DNA of 64,000 nt from Pseudomonas lurida (GCF_002563895.1 NZ_PDJB01000001.1:913501-977500), one strand, 5' to 3'; counted from the stretch's first letter, positions 19,044-28,025 are shown. A program made the numbers and translations. The notes: generated from the letters alone by a model not told the origin.

Positions 19044-20342
19044 TTAATGCAATTTCAGGCGCGGCTCGGTCCCACGGCCAATCTTGCTCCCCAGCATCAG
19101 CATCGCCGTGCGGAAGAACCCATACAGCGCCATCTGGTGCATGCGGTACAGCGACACATAGAACATGCGCGCCAGCCAGCCTTCCAGCATCACGCTACCG
19201 GTGAGGTTGCCCATCAAGTTACCCACCGCCGAGAACCGTGACAGCGAAATCAGCGAGCCGTAGTCGGTGTACTTGTAGCTCGGCAGGTCCTTGCCCTCGA
19301 TGCGCAGTTTCAGCGACTTGGCCAGCAACGATGCTTGCTGGTGGGCTGCCTGGGCCCGTGGGGGGACGTTGCGGTCGGTGCCCGGTTGCGGGCAGGCGGC
19401 GCAGTCACCAAAGGCGAAGATATTCTCGTCGCGGGTGGTTTGCAGGGTCGGCAGCACCTGCAGTTGATTGATGCGGTTGGTTTCCAGGCCATCGATGTCC
19501 TTGAGGAAGCCAGGTGCCCGAATGCCGGCCGCCCAGACCTTGAGGCTGGCCGGGATAACCTGGCCGCTGCTGGTGATCAGCGCATCGGCAGTCACTTCGC
19601 TCACTGCCGAGTTGGTCAGTACCGTCACCCCAAGCTTCTCCAGGGTTTTATGCACAGGTACGCCAATACGCTCGGGCAGGGCAGGCAGTACCCGTGGGCC
19701 GGCCTCGATCAGGGTGATGTGCATGTTTTCCGGCTTGATGCGGTCCAGGCCATAGGCGGCCAGTTCGTGGGCAGCGTTATGCAGCTCGGCCGCCAACTCG
19801 ACCCCTGTGGCCCCCGCGCCGACGATGGCGACGCTGATTTTTTCCACCACATCGGTCTGCCCGGCGTGGGCGCGCAGGTAGTGGTTGAGCAACTGCTGGT
19901 GGAAGCGCTCGGCCTGCTTGCGGGTGTCGAGGAACAGGCAGTGCTGCGCGGCACCCTCGGTGCCGAAATCGTTGGTGGTACTGCCGACCGCGATCACCAG
20001 GCTGTCATAGCCCAGCACGCGCGCGGGCACCAGCTCGCGACCTTCTTCGTCGAGGGTGGCGGCCAGCTGGATTTTCTTCTGTTCACGGTCAAGCCCACTC
20101 ATGCGCCCCAGTTGGAACTCGAAGTGGTTCCATTTGGCCTGGGCGACATAATTGAGTTCGTCTTCCGAAGAGTTCAGCGAACCGGCCGCCACTTCGTGCA
20201 GCAAGGGCTTCCAGATATGGGTCAGGTTCGCGTCCACCAGAGTGATGCTGGCGGTGCCGCGCTTGCCCAGAGTCTTACCCAGGCGGGTAGCCAACTCCAG
20301 GCCGCCGGCGCCGCCGCCGACGATAATAATACGATGGGTCAT
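19044..20342 (-). CDS. ndh: Type II NADH dehydrogenase (NDH-2)
   Basis: A 432-residue flavoprotein that oxidises NADH and reduces ubiquinone without pumping protons, bound peripherally to the inner membrane. FAD-binding motif IIIVGGGAGGLELATRLG at the N-terminus, second nucleotide-binding motif VAIVGAGATGVELAAEL near residue 175, then the NDH-2 block VWAAGIRAPGFLKD and FAFGDCAACPQPG. The C-terminal amphipathic part anchors it to the membrane. Start ATG 20342; five upstream in-frame codons are probably not translated. Confidence 0.95.
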   Translation of the reverse strand: MTHRIIIVGGGAGGLELATRLGKTLGKRGTASITLVDANLTHIWKPLLHEVAAGSLNSSEDELNYVAQAKWNHFEFQLGRMSGLDREQKKIQLAATLDEEGRELVPARVLGYDSLVIAVGSTTNDFGTEGAAQHCLFLDTRKQAERFHQQLLNHYLRAHAGQTDVVEKISVAIVGAGATGVELAAELHNAAHELAAYGLDRIKPENMHITLIEAGPRVLPALPERIGVPVHKTLEKLGVTVLTNSAVSEVTADALITSSGQVIPASLKVWAAGIRAPGFLKDIDGLETNRINQLQVLPTLQTTRDENIFAFGDCAACPQPGTDRNVPPRAQAAHQQASLLAKSLKLRIEGKDLPSYKYTDYGSLISLSRFSAVGNLMGNLTGSVMLEGWLARMFYVSLYRMHQMALYGFFRTAMLMLGSKIGRGTEPRLKLH

Positions 20343-20402
20343 GGGGATATCTCGCAAGGCTAAAAGAAATCGGAGCAGTCACCCCCGCGAGCGCCAGGCA
20401 GC

Positions 20403-20576
20403 TCATAGCGTCAGGTAACTCAAAAGTCGGCTCAGCAAGCCAAGGCCGATCACCACTACCAGCACCACACCAAGGAGCAGCCACGGCCGGAAAGGCTTGC
20501 GCTCGACTCGGTTCTGGGAGAGTTGCAGGTACTCTTCGACATGCTGTTGGTCATCGGGGTTCAGGCGGCTGGTCAT
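20403..20576 (-). CDS. Small single-pass membrane protein (DUF3094-like)
   Basis: A 57-residue protein starting MTSRLNPDDQQHVEEYLQ, followed by one transmembrane helix (WLLLGVVLVVVIGLGLLSRL). It resembles the DUF3094 family found next to ndh in pseudomonads; function unknown. It reads into ndh (60 bases apart), so co-transcription is plausible. Confidence 0.8.
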   Translation of the reverse strand: MTSRLNPDDQQHVEEYLQLSQNRVERKPFRPWLLLGVVLVVVIGLGLLSRLLSYLTL

Positions 20577-20630
20577 AAAGGCCTCGTCAGGTAGACGTTG
20601 CAAAAGGGCGCCACGTTACAGTCCGGGGGC

Positions 20631-21260
20631 TCAGAGGCTGATGCCCACGTCGAACACTATGCTGCGGCCCAGGTTGTTGCGCAAGAAATCCGGGGCGTCC
20701 GGGTGGGCGAACAACACCCGTGCAAAGGTCGGCCCCACCAGTGACAACGAGCGCCAGCCCTGGCGCAGGTATTCCGTCGGCGGCGGGAAGTGGCTATTGA
20801 GGTCGAGCACTTCACGCTTGAGGCTGGTGAAGGCGACGATATCCAGCTCCCCCAGGTCCATCCCGCGTTCCTTGTAGTTATGGGCCTTCTTGCGCAGCGT
20901 GGGCGCCAGGCGCAGTAAAAACTCATGGGCCGGGATGCGTCGCGGCTTGGCCTCGCGCCGTACCAGTTGGCTCAGGGAGAAGGCGCTGCGTCGGCGCAGC
21001 AACTCGTCGCGCCACTCGTCATTCAGGCGGCGACCCTCGTCCAGCACGAAAAACACCTCGAAGCTGGCATCGCGAAACAGCACGTCCGGCGGCTCTTGAC
21101 CGGCGGCGTGGAATTCTTCGGCACGGTAGGGCACGTTCAAGCCTTGCAGCAGGCGCTGGCAGACCCAACGCTCACGCTCCCATTTGCGGGCATTGGACAA
21201 GAATGCGTTGGCTTGTTCGGCCGCTACGGTGAGCAGGCGCAAGTAATCTGAGTCATCCAT
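20631..21260 (-). CDS. Conserved hypothetical protein (DUF1780-like)
   Basis: A 209-residue soluble protein without signal peptide, starting MDDSDYLRLLTVAAEQANAF. The C-terminus (PDFLRNNLGRSIVFDVGISL) is well formed. I recognise it as the DUF1780 family restricted mainly to Pseudomonas; the charged core (RKWERERWVCQRLL, FFVLDEGRRLNDEWRDELL) resembles a nuclease-like fold, but I claim no function. Start chosen at 21260 because the open frame further upstream is unlike protein. Same strand as the DUF3094 gene and ndh. Confidence 0.82.
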   Translation of the reverse strand: MDDSDYLRLLTVAAEQANAFLSNARKWERERWVCQRLLQGLNVPYRAEEFHAAGQEPPDVLFRDASFEVFFVLDEGRRLNDEWRDELLRRRSAFSLSQLVRREAKPRRIPAHEFLLRLAPTLRKKAHNYKERGMDLGELDIVAFTSLKREVLDLNSHFPPPTEYLRQGWRSLSLVGPTFARVLFAHPDAPDFLRNNLGRSIVFDVGISL

Positions 21261-21363
21261 AGCTAGCAGCTTAGCGCCCAAATGATGACCGCAGGAAGTC
21301 CCGCTGCAAAAGGTCGGTGTAGACTGGACACTCGAGCGTCCAACCGGGTGAGAGGAGTGTGCA

Positions 21364-21831
21364 GTGAAGTTTCTAGCCGTGGTTTTATTGGGGCTGTTGC
21401 CCGTGTGGGCCCAGGCCATTGAAGTGGGCGAACGCCTGGCCCCTTGGACCTTGTTGGATCAATTTGACCAGGCTTACACCTTGGATAACCAGGCGCAGGT
21501 CTTGCTGGTTGCGCGCAGCATGGACGCCGCCAAGCAGGTGGATGCGGCGCTGCAGGGCCAACCCAAAGGCTATCTCGAGGCGCGACACGCCGTGTTTGTC
21601 GCTGATATCCAGCGCATGCCGCGCCTGATCGCCAAGCTGTTTGCCGTGCCGGCCATGCAGTCCTACAGCTACCGGGTCATGCTGGACCGTGATGCACGCA
21701 TCGCGCCGCGTTATCCGGGGGCTGTGGATAAAGTGCTGTGGCTGCAACTGGATAACGGCAAGCTGGTCGCCCAGCACGAATACAGCTCGGCTGCAGATCT
21801 GCGCCAGGCCCTGGAGCAGGTGAAGCCGTGA
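21364..21831 (+). CDS. Periplasmic thioredoxin-fold-like protein of unknown function
   Basis: A 155-residue protein with a signal peptide (MKFLAVVLLGLLPVWAQA), then IEVGERLAPWTLLDQFDQAY, which looks like the start of a thioredoxin/peroxiredoxin-type domain. The cysteine pair is absent: there are no cysteines at all, so it cannot be a redox thioredoxin. The stop overlaps the GTG start of the next gene by four bases, so the two membrane/periplasmic products are coupled. Function unknown. Confidence 0.8.
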   Translation: MKFLAVVLLGLLPVWAQAIEVGERLAPWTLLDQFDQAYTLDNQAQVLLVARSMDAAKQVDAALQGQPKGYLEARHAVFVADIQRMPRLIAKLFAVPAMQSYSYRVMLDRDARIAPRYPGAVDKVLWLQLDNGKLVAQHEYSSAADLRQALEQVKP

Positions 21832-22517
21832 TCAGTGCGGCCGTGTTGGCGCCGGCAACCCTCGGCATCGGCTGGCTGCTCTATGCACCTGTAGTGGTGT
21901 GGGCCCTCCTGCGTTCACCCTGGGTCGAGCTATTCGCCGACCGGCGGCGCCAGCACTTACTGTTCGGCACCGTGTTTGCGTTGTTCATGCTGTGGCTCGT
22001 GCGGCGGGATTTTGATACGGGGGTGTCCTACCACTTCATTGGCATGACCGCCGTGACCCTGCTGCTGGATTGGCCACTCGCAATGGTCGGCGGCTTTGCC
22101 GCCCAGGTGGGCTTGATGCTGTTGGGGCGCCAGGACCTCGCGGCCCTGGGTATCAACGGCCTGCTGCTGATCGTGCTGCCGGTGCTGGTCACCGAAGCCT
22201 GCGCGTTGCTGGTCGAACGCGCGCAACCGCGCAATCCCTTCGTGTATATCTTCTGCTCCGGATTTTTCGCGGCGGCGCTGTCGGCCTTGCTCTGTCTGTT
22301 GGCCGGGCTGGGGCTTCTGTGGTTCGACGGCCGTTTCGCCATGCCGGAATGGCTGGAGGATTTCGTCGGCTACCTGTGGCTGATCATCTTTCCCGAAGCG
22401 TTCATCAACGGCATGGTGATCAGCGCGCTGGTGGTGTTTTGCCCAGAATGGCTGGAGACCTTCAACCGTACTCGCTACTTGTCGGCCCCCTGGAAGGACG
22501 ACGATTCACAGCGTTGA
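21828..22517 (+). CDS. Polytopic membrane protein resembling ECF transporter S/CbiM-type components
   Basis: A 229-residue protein with about six or seven transmembrane segments. The stretches LVRRDFDTGVSYHFIGMTAVTLLLDWPLAMVGG and FPEAFINGMVISALVVFCPEW resemble the CbiM/NikM-like family of energy-coupling factor permeases in Pseudomonas annotations. No ATPase or other ECF component is nearby, so transport of cobalt or nickel is not established. Starts with GTG 21828 inside the stop of the preceding gene. Confidence 0.7.
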   Translation: MISAAVLAPATLGIGWLLYAPVVVWALLRSPWVELFADRRRQHLLFGTVFALFMLWLVRRDFDTGVSYHFIGMTAVTLLLDWPLAMVGGFAAQVGLMLLGRQDLAALGINGLLLIVLPVLVTEACALLVERAQPRNPFVYIFCSGFFAAALSALLCLLAGLGLLWFDGRFAMPEWLEDFVGYLWLIIFPEAFINGMVISALVVFCPEWLETFNRTRYLSAPWKDDDSQR

Positions 22518-22592
22518 CCCAGATCAAATCCCACCCGGCCAAGCAGGCCCATGCTCTGCGAAATTTTTCCAGGCAAGTCGGGAGCACGGATC

Positions 22593-22808
22593 ATGAGTGT
22601 GTATGAGTGGGCACGGCAGGAGTTGCGCAGAAGCCAGGACGCAGCACAGGAAATCGGTTTCGACCCCGGCCTGACCCTGCGCGCCATGCTCAGCGCGGTG
22701 GTGCAGCAGAGCAAGGGTGTGCGCAGCTTCGAAGACCTGGCCGACGAGTTGCAATACCTTGCAGAGAACCTCGACGACCAGCAGGAATACGCCTTTATGC
22801 GCCCTTAG
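22593..22808 (+). CDS. Conserved hypothetical protein
   Basis: A 71-residue soluble acidic protein starting [20 protein letters not shown], preceded by GGAGCACGGATC as ribosome-binding site. A homologue sits at the same place next to yacG in other pseudomonads. Helical, no recognisable motif. Its last four bases overlap the convergent yacG gene. Confidence 0.75.
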   Translation: MSVYEWARQELRRSQDAAQEIGFDPGLTLRAMLSAVVQQSKGVRSFEDLADELQYLAENLDDQQEYAFMRP

Positions 22809-23005
22809 TGGCGCTGCGGCAGGTCTTCGGAAAACAGCTCGTCTTCTGCGTCCGGGGCCACGGGAATCTTGTGTTCTTCAGCGGCCCAGGCGCCCAGGTC
22901 GATGAGTTTGCAGCGGTCCGAGCAGAACGGCCGGTTGAGGTTGGTCGCTTTCCATTCCACGGGGGCACCGCAGGTTGGGCAATCGACGGTCAAGGGTTGG
23001 CTCAT
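22805..23005 (-). CDS. yacG: DNA gyrase inhibitor YacG
   Basis: A 66-residue zinc protein: CPTCGAPV near residue 9 and [15 protein letters not shown] near residue 28 provide the four zinc cysteines. YacG binds GyrB and inhibits gyrase in E. coli. Last gene of pilC-pilD-coaE-yacG; its start overlaps the coaE stop by four bases. Confidence 0.95.
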   Translation of the reverse strand: MSQPLTVDCPTCGAPVEWKATNLNRPFCSDRCKLIDLGAWAAEEHKIPVAPDAEDELFSEDLPQRH

Positions 23006-23625
23006 GATCGGCCTCCACGCAAAGTAAGGTAAAAGTGATGCAGTCGTTCGACCTCGCTGTGCAGCCAGGCGAGGTCCCGGTCGTTGACCAGCACGTCATC
23101 GGCATGGTTCAGGCGATCTTCCCGGCTGGACTGGGCCTTGAGAATCGCGTGTACCTGCTGTTCGTTGATGCCATCGCGCTGCAGGGTACGCTGAATCTGC
23201 AGCGATTGCGGCACGTCGATCACCAGGATGCGCTGGGTCATGCTGTACTGGCCTGATTCGATCAGCAGCGGCGACACCAATATCGCGTAGGGTGACTTCG
23301 CGCGCGCCAGGTGGCTGCGAATTTCTTCGCCAATCAGTGGGTGCAGCAAGGCTTCGAGCCAGCGGCGCTCTTCGGGCACTTCAAAGATCAGCTTGCGCAA
23401 TGCGCCGCGGTCCAGCTGGCCGTCAGGCTGCAGCACGCTGGCACCAAAGTGCTCGGCAATACTCGCCAGTGCCGGCCGACCAGGCTCGACCACCCAGCGG
23501 GCGGCGTGGTCGGCGTCCACCAGGTCGATACCCAGGTCGATGAAGTGCTGGGCCGCCGCGCTTTTACCGCTGCCGATGCCGCCGGTGAGGCCAAGAATCC
23601 AGGGTGTTGCAACAGAAGTGGTCAT
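23002..23625 (-). CDS. coaE: Dephospho-CoA kinase
   Basis: A 207-residue P-loop kinase for the last step of coenzyme A synthesis. Walker A is in [18 protein letters not shown], followed by [13 protein letters not shown], which holds the catalytic aspartate and substrate site. Overlaps both pilD and yacG by four bases, the standard coupling of this operon. Confidence 0.97.
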   Translation of the reverse strand: MTTSVATPWILGLTGGIGSGKSAAAQHFIDLGIDLVDADHAARWVVEPGRPALASIAEHFGASVLQPDGQLDRGALRKLIFEVPEERRWLEALLHPLIGEEIRSHLARAKSPYAILVSPLLIESGQYSMTQRILVIDVPQSLQIQRTLQRDGINEQQVHAILKAQSSREDRLNHADDVLVNDRDLAWLHSEVERLHHFYLTLRGGRS

Positions 23626-24488
23626 CTGAAACCGACAGACTGCAAATAGAAGTCGGTTATTTGACCACCCCAGAGCAATGCAATCCAGCCGGCAATCGCC
23701 AGATACGGACCAAATGGCATCGGTGCCGATGCCTGGGCCTTGCGCAGGCGCATCAGGATCAAGCCCACGAACACACCTACCAGCGACGACATCAACAGCG
23801 TCATCGGCAGGATCTGCCAGCCGCCCCAGGCACCGAGCAGCGCCAGCAGCTTGAAGTCACCATGGCCCATGCCGTCCTTGCCGGTAACCAGCTTGAACAG
23901 CCAGAACACGCTCCACAGGCTCATGTACCCGATCACCGCGCCCCACAGGGCATCGGGCAGTGTCGTCAGCAGTCCGAACCCGTTGACGATCAGCCCCAGC
24001 CACAGCAGCGGCATCACCAGCACATCCGGCAACAGTTGGTGATCGGCATCGATCAGGCTCATCGCCAACAACCCCCAACTCAGTACCAGCACCGCGCCCG
24101 CTGGCCAGCCAAAGCCGAAATGCCAGGCAACCCAGGCCGAGATCAACCCGCACGCCAGTTCAGTGAGCGGATAACGGACGCTGATTGCCTTTTGGCATTG
24201 GGCGCAGCGGCCTCGCAGAAACAGGTAGCTGAGCAGTGGGATGTTTTCCCTCGGGCGTATCGGATGGTTGCACTGCGGGCAGCAGGAGTTGGGGTGCATC
24301 AGGTTGTAGGTCGGGCCGGCAGGTTCAGCGGGCAAGCCGAGTACTTCGTGGGCCTGCGCACGCCATTCCCGTTCGAGCATCTTTGGCAGGCGCCACACCA
24401 GTACGTTGAGAAAACTGCCGACGATCAGTCCCAGCACTGACGCCAGCGCAATAAATGCCCAGGGGTGGCCAGCCAGCAGCAGGCTCAA
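23622..24488 (-). CDS. pilD: Prepilin peptidase / N-methyltransferase PilD
   Basis: A 288-residue inner-membrane aspartic protease that cleaves type IV prepilin and pseudopilin leaders and methylates the new N-terminus. The cytoplasmic zinc loop has [20 protein letters not shown] and CAQCQKAI. Catalytic aspartates lie in [11 protein letters not shown] and [11 protein letters not shown]. About eight transmembrane segments, full length. It should process every prepilin-like protein in this window (PilA, FimT-like, PilV, PilW, PilX, PilE) and also type II secretion pseudopilins elsewhere. Overlaps pilC and coaE by four bases each. Confidence 0.97.
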   Translation of the reverse strand: MSLLLAGHPWAFIALASVLGLIVGSFLNVLVWRLPKMLEREWRAQAHEVLGLPAEPAGPTYNLMHPNSCCPQCNHPIRPRENIPLLSYLFLRGRCAQCQKAISVRYPLTELACGLISAWVAWHFGFGWPAGAVLVLSWGLLAMSLIDADHQLLPDVLVMPLLWLGLIVNGFGLLTTLPDALWGAVIGYMSLWSVFWLFKLVTGKDGMGHGDFKLLALLGAWGGWQILPMTLLMSSLVGVFVGLILMRLRKAQASAPMPFGPYLAIAGWIALLWGGQITDFYLQSVGFR

Positions 24489-25693
24489 AATGCGCTCCCC
24501 AACTGGAATACCGGTAAATACATCGCGACCACCAGTGCGCCGACGATCCCTCCCAGTACCACCATAATCAGCGGCTCCATAAGGTTGGTGAGGTTATCGA
24601 CCACGTTATCCACATCGGCCTCGTAATGGCTGGCGACCTTTTCCAGCATGCTGTCCAGCGTGCCTGATTCTTCGCCGATGGCTGTCATCTGGATCGCCAT
24701 GCGGGGAAACAGGCCGCTGGCGACCATGGATTGATTCAATTGCATGCCCGTCGCTACGTCGCGTCGCATATGTTCGATTGCCTGTCTGAACGGCCCTGAA
24801 CCGGCGGCCCCGGCCACCGAGTCCAGCGCCTGCACCAACGGAACGCCGGCGGCAAACGTGGTGGAAAGCGTGCGGGCGTAGCGGGCCACGGCGGATTTGC
24901 TCAGCAGTTTGCCTGCCAGGGGCGTTTTCAACAAACAGCTGTCCAGCCAGGCACGAACATCGGCGAAGGTACGGTAGGCGTGGCGCAACCCCAAGCCTGC
25001 CGCAAGAATGCCCAGCGCGATGATCCACCAGGCTTTCTGCATGAATTCGGAAAGGGCGATCACCTGCAATGTGAAGCCAGGCAGCTTGCCGTCGACGCCG
25101 GCGAACAGCGTCTGGAACTGTGGCACGACGTGGACCAGCAGCACGCCGGTGACGAGACTGGCGACCACCAGCACGGTGATCGGATAGGTCATGGCTTTTT
25201 TGATCCTGGCCTTTAGCTGTTCGCTCTTCTCTCGGTGGATTGCCACGCGTTCCAGCAAGGTTTCAAGGGCTCCGGCCTGTTCGCCGGCGGCTACCAGGTT
25301 GCAGTACAGCGCGTCGAAATAATGAGGTTGCTTGCGCAGCGCCTCGGCAAGGCTGGTGCCGGCGGCAATCGCCTGTTTCAACCCTTGCACCAGCTTACGC
25401 ATGGGCCGGTTGTCGAAACCTTCACCGATGACGTCGAAGGCTTGCAGGAGAGGAATCCCGGCCTTGAGCAGCGTAGCCAGTTGGCGCGTGAACAGGGTGA
25501 TGTCCGCCGGCTTGATCGAGGGTACGAAGCTCGGCAGCACTGGGGATTTCTTGCGCACATGCCCAGGGCTGATGCCCTGTTGGCGTAACTGAACCTTGAC
25601 CCTTGCAACGCTGTGCCCGGTGGTCTGCCCGGACACCCTGCGTCCTTTGCGGTTGATGCCTTCCCAGGCGTAGAGCGTTGAAGCGTTGTCCAT
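24485..25693 (-). CDS. pilC: Type IV pilus inner-membrane platform protein PilC
   Basis: A 402-residue polytopic protein with two GspF domains, the membrane platform on which the PilB/PilT motors act. Typical blocks: FTRQLATLLKAGIPLLQAFDVI near residue 75 and the repeat ARTLSTTFAAGVPLVQALDSVAG near residue 275. The C-terminal segment LMEPLIMVVLGGIVGALVVAMYLPVF is intact. Start ATG 25693. It begins the pilC-pilD-coaE-yacG operon. The ATPase gene pilB, which precedes pilC in P. aeruginosa, is missing; pilA is divergent immediately upstream. Confidence 0.95.
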   Translation of the reverse strand: MDNASTLYAWEGINRKGRRVSGQTTGHSVARVKVQLRQQGISPGHVRKKSPVLPSFVPSIKPADITLFTRQLATLLKAGIPLLQAFDVIGEGFDNRPMRKLVQGLKQAIAAGTSLAEALRKQPHYFDALYCNLVAAGEQAGALETLLERVAIHREKSEQLKARIKKAMTYPITVLVVASLVTGVLLVHVVPQFQTLFAGVDGKLPGFTLQVIALSEFMQKAWWIIALGILAAGLGLRHAYRTFADVRAWLDSCLLKTPLAGKLLSKSAVARYARTLSTTFAAGVPLVQALDSVAGAAGSGPFRQAIEHMRRDVATGMQLNQSMVASGLFPRMAIQMTAIGEESGTLDSMLEKVASHYEADVDNVVDNLTNLMEPLIMVVLGGIVGALVVAMYLPVFQLGSAF

Positions 25694-25892
25694 GTCACGG
25701 TTCCGCACAGAGGTCGTCGAAGATTTATAGCTTAGTCAGGTGACGGATCCGGACTGGCCGGCAGTGCCGGATAAAATGTCAGAATGTGCGTCTTGTGCGC
25801 GATTGACCGCTTGCGGATGAGTACACTGGCGCCGCTGCACAACGCGGGGCGCAGGATGCGCCTTGTCATGAGTTCTATCCTGGAGAGTGAAT

Positions 25893-26309
25893 GTGATACG
25901 TCAAAAAGGTTTTACCCTGATCGAGCTGTTGATCGTCGTGGCAATCATCGGCATTTTGGCCACCATTGGCCTGCCCATGTACACCACCCACCAGGCCAAG
26001 GCCAAGTTCACCGCCGGCCTGGCAGAGATCTCCGCCTTGAAGGCCGGGTACGAGGACACCCTCAACCAGGGCACCGTGCCCACCCTTGCATTGATTGGCG
26101 GTACCAGCCCGACAGCCAACTGCAAGATCGAGGTGACGGGGGATGTTGCCACGGGCACGGGCGCTATCCGTTGCGAACTGCTCGACGCACCGGCACCGGT
26201 GCTGGGCAAGACCATCAGCCTGACGCGCAGCGCCACCACCGGTTGGAAATGCACCACCACCGCTGAGGCCAACTATGTCGCCAAAGGCTGCGGCGCCGAC
26301 GGCGCATAA
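25893..26309 (+). CDS. pilA: Type IV major pilin PilA
   Basis: A 138-residue pilin with a six-residue leader (MIRQKG) cut before FTLIELLIVVAIIGILATIG, with Glu at mature position 5. Four cysteines lie in the globular domain; the last two (GWKC and KGCGADGA) should close the C-terminal disulfide loop. I chose GTG 25893 because a GGAGAG ribosome-binding site sits at the right distance; the in-frame GTG 25887 is too close to it. The C-terminus ends in Ala, not the Ser that is glycosylated in P. aeruginosa group I pilins. Divergent from pilC; the ligase-like gene follows 35 bases later. Confidence 0.92.
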   Translation: MIRQKGFTLIELLIVVAIIGILATIGLPMYTTHQAKAKFTAGLAEISALKAGYEDTLNQGTVPTLALIGGTSPTANCKIEVTGDVATGTGAIRCELLDAPAPVLGKTISLTRSATTGWKCTTTAEANYVAKGCGADGA

Positions 26310-26344
26310 GGGCTAAACCATCCACAGGGAAGTTGAGGTGGCCG

Positions 26345-27745
26345 ATGGCGATATCTTTAGAGCAACGCGGCAGTATTTTTCTGGTAGCAGTGGTATGCCT
26401 GCTGATCATCGGGATATGTGCACCGTTCGGTGGGCATGATTTACAGCGGGTCATGCAGGTCACCATCGGGGTCTGTGCGGTGTTGTATGGGCTGTCATTC
26501 AGCCGTGCTGAACAGCTGGTAGACCGGCCCACCGCACTTGGCCTGGCGTTGGTCGTTGCGCTGGGCCTGGTGTCGTCAATGCTGGCCCGCCAGCCGCTCT
26601 GGGCGCTTGTCGAAGTGGCCGTGTTCGTCAGCTGTGGGGCGATCGCCATGGCGTTTGCCTTGCTGCGTCGTCAGGGGGGCGAGCCGCTGGATCGCGCCTT
26701 GATACTGGTGGTGGTGCTGCTATGCCTGATCAAGTCGATTCAATACCTGCATGCGGGCGCGCTCGCGTTTACCAGTGCCGCACGGACACTGGACCCTGAC
26801 GTGCTGCTGTCTGGCTTTTCCAACAAGCGTTTCTATGGCCAGTTCCAGACGTTCACCCTGCCGCTGCTGGCGCTTCCCTTATTGATCCCGGCACTCTCCC
26901 GCTCATTAAAGGGTGCCGTGTTTGTGTTGTTGTGCGTGTGGTGGATGATCGCAATTGGAGGCGGCACGCGTGGCACCTGGCTGGGCATGGGCGCGGCGGG
27001 CGTCGTGGTGTCGGTGCTGGGGCCGTGGGGCCGGCGCTGGCTGGGTTGGCAGCTGGCCGCAGTGCTGGGTGGCCTGTTGCTGTATTGGCTGTTGTTTACG
27101 GTGCTGGCGGATTACCTGGGGATCCAGATCCTCAATGACGCCCGTGATCGCCTCACCACGAGCCTGTCGGGGCGCGGTCCGATCTGGTGGCAGGCGTGGC
27201 ATATGCTTGTCGAGCGACCGTGGCTGGGTTTCGGGCCTATGCATTTTGCCGATATCGCCAATGAAATTGCCGCACACCCGCACCAGGCCATCCTGCAATG
27301 GGCCAGTGAATGGGGTGTGCCCTCGGCGTTGTGCGTTGCGGTTCTGGCATGGCGAGGCGGGTGGGCCACCTTCGGCTTACTGCGTAAACGTGGGCAGTGC
27401 GCCGAGCGTGCCGACCTGATGCGGCTCTGCCTGTTTGCGGCGTTGGTCGGTGCGTTGGTGCAGTCGATGGTCGATGGCGTGATAGTGATGCCCAACTCTC
27501 AAGTCTGGTTGGCGCTGGTGGTCGGCTGGTTGATGGCATTGCATGTGTGGCGAGCCCCATTGGCCGCCGAGCTGCCGTTGGCCTGGCGGGCCTGGAAAAT
27601 CTTGAGTGTGCTGGCCGTTGGTCTGCTGATCGTGATCGCCGCGCGCGATGTGCCTCACATCAAGCAAGCCCAGCAGCAGTACCTGGACAGCCATGGCGGC
27701 TGGCTGCAGCCACGCTTCTGGGCGCAGGGCGTCATTGCTCGCTGA
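26345..27745 (+). CDS. O-antigen-ligase-like membrane protein, candidate pilin O-glycosylation ligase (TfpO/PilO or PglL type)
   Basis: A 466-residue polytopic protein with about 11-12 transmembrane segments and a large loop before the last helices, the Wzy_C/O-antigen ligase layout. The conserved block RGPIWWQAWHMLVERPWLGFG, followed by HPHQAILQWASEWG, is typical of this superfamily. P. aeruginosa group I strains carry a ligase of the same length directly downstream of pilA that adds an O-antigen unit to pilin. The position between pilA and tRNA-Thr argues for that role here, but WaaL-type lipopolysaccharide ligase cannot be excluded by sequence alone. ATG 26345 has a GAGG site six bases upstream. 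Confidence 0.82.
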   Translation: MAISLEQRGSIFLVAVVCLLIIGICAPFGGHDLQRVMQVTIGVCAVLYGLSFSRAEQLVDRPTALGLALVVALGLVSSMLARQPLWALVEVAVFVSCGAIAMAFALLRRQGGEPLDRALILVVVLLCLIKSIQYLHAGALAFTSAARTLDPDVLLSGFSNKRFYGQFQTFTLPLLALPLLIPALSRSLKGAVFVLLCVWWMIAIGGGTRGTWLGMGAAGVVVSVLGPWGRRWLGWQLAAVLGGLLLYWLLFTVLADYLGIQILNDARDRLTTSLSGRGPIWWQAWHMLVERPWLGFGPMHFADIANEIAAHPHQAILQWASEWGVPSALCVAVLAWRGGWATFGLLRKRGQCAERADLMRLCLFAALVGALVQSMVDGVIVMPNSQVWLALVVGWLMALHVWRAPLAAELPLAWRAWKILSVLAVGLLIVIAARDVPHIKQAQQQYLDSHGGWLQPRFWAQGVIAR

Positions 27746-27793
27746 CGCCGGCAAGTTGCTGGACGCTCGATGCGGTGCTAGCTTTAGCCCACC

Positions 27794-27866
27794 GCCCGTG
27801 TAGCTCAGCCGGTAGAGCAGCGCACTCGTAACGCGAAGGTCGCAGGTTCGATTCCTGTCTCGGGCA
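27794..27866 (+). tRNA. tRNA-Thr (anticodon CGT), CCA not encoded
   Basis: A cloverleaf with acceptor arms GCCCGTG / CTCGGGC (one T-T mismatch at the sixth pair), D-stem GCTC/GAGC, anticodon loop CTCGTAA, T-loop TTCGATT. After the discriminator A the DNA reads CAAAGG instead of CCA, unlike the four other tRNAs here. tRNA-Thr adjacent to pilA is a conserved Pseudomonas arrangement and a known recombination edge for pilin exchange. Confidence 0.9.
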
Positions 27867-28025
27867 CAAAGGCAACAAAGGCGTCACCGTTTTAAAGGCA
27901 CTGTTTTCAGATGATCCCAGAATGGTTCTGAAGGCCAGACGAGCCGGCATTCGAGCCTGCTCTTTTGTATCTGCGCAACCTTGATGACCCAGATGCATCC
28001 CCATTCCTCGATCTAAGAGAACAAC

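Noticed and set aside
25709..25892. Sigma54 promoter of pilA, as in P. aeruginosa
   Set aside because: No GG-N10-GC element with the flanking consensus is present, and pilSR, which would activate it, are not at their usual place in this window.
27867..28025. Integrated mobile element next to tRNA-Thr
   Set aside because: No integrase, no direct repeat of the tRNA 3' end and no foreign gene is found downstream; nadC follows as in other pseudomonads.
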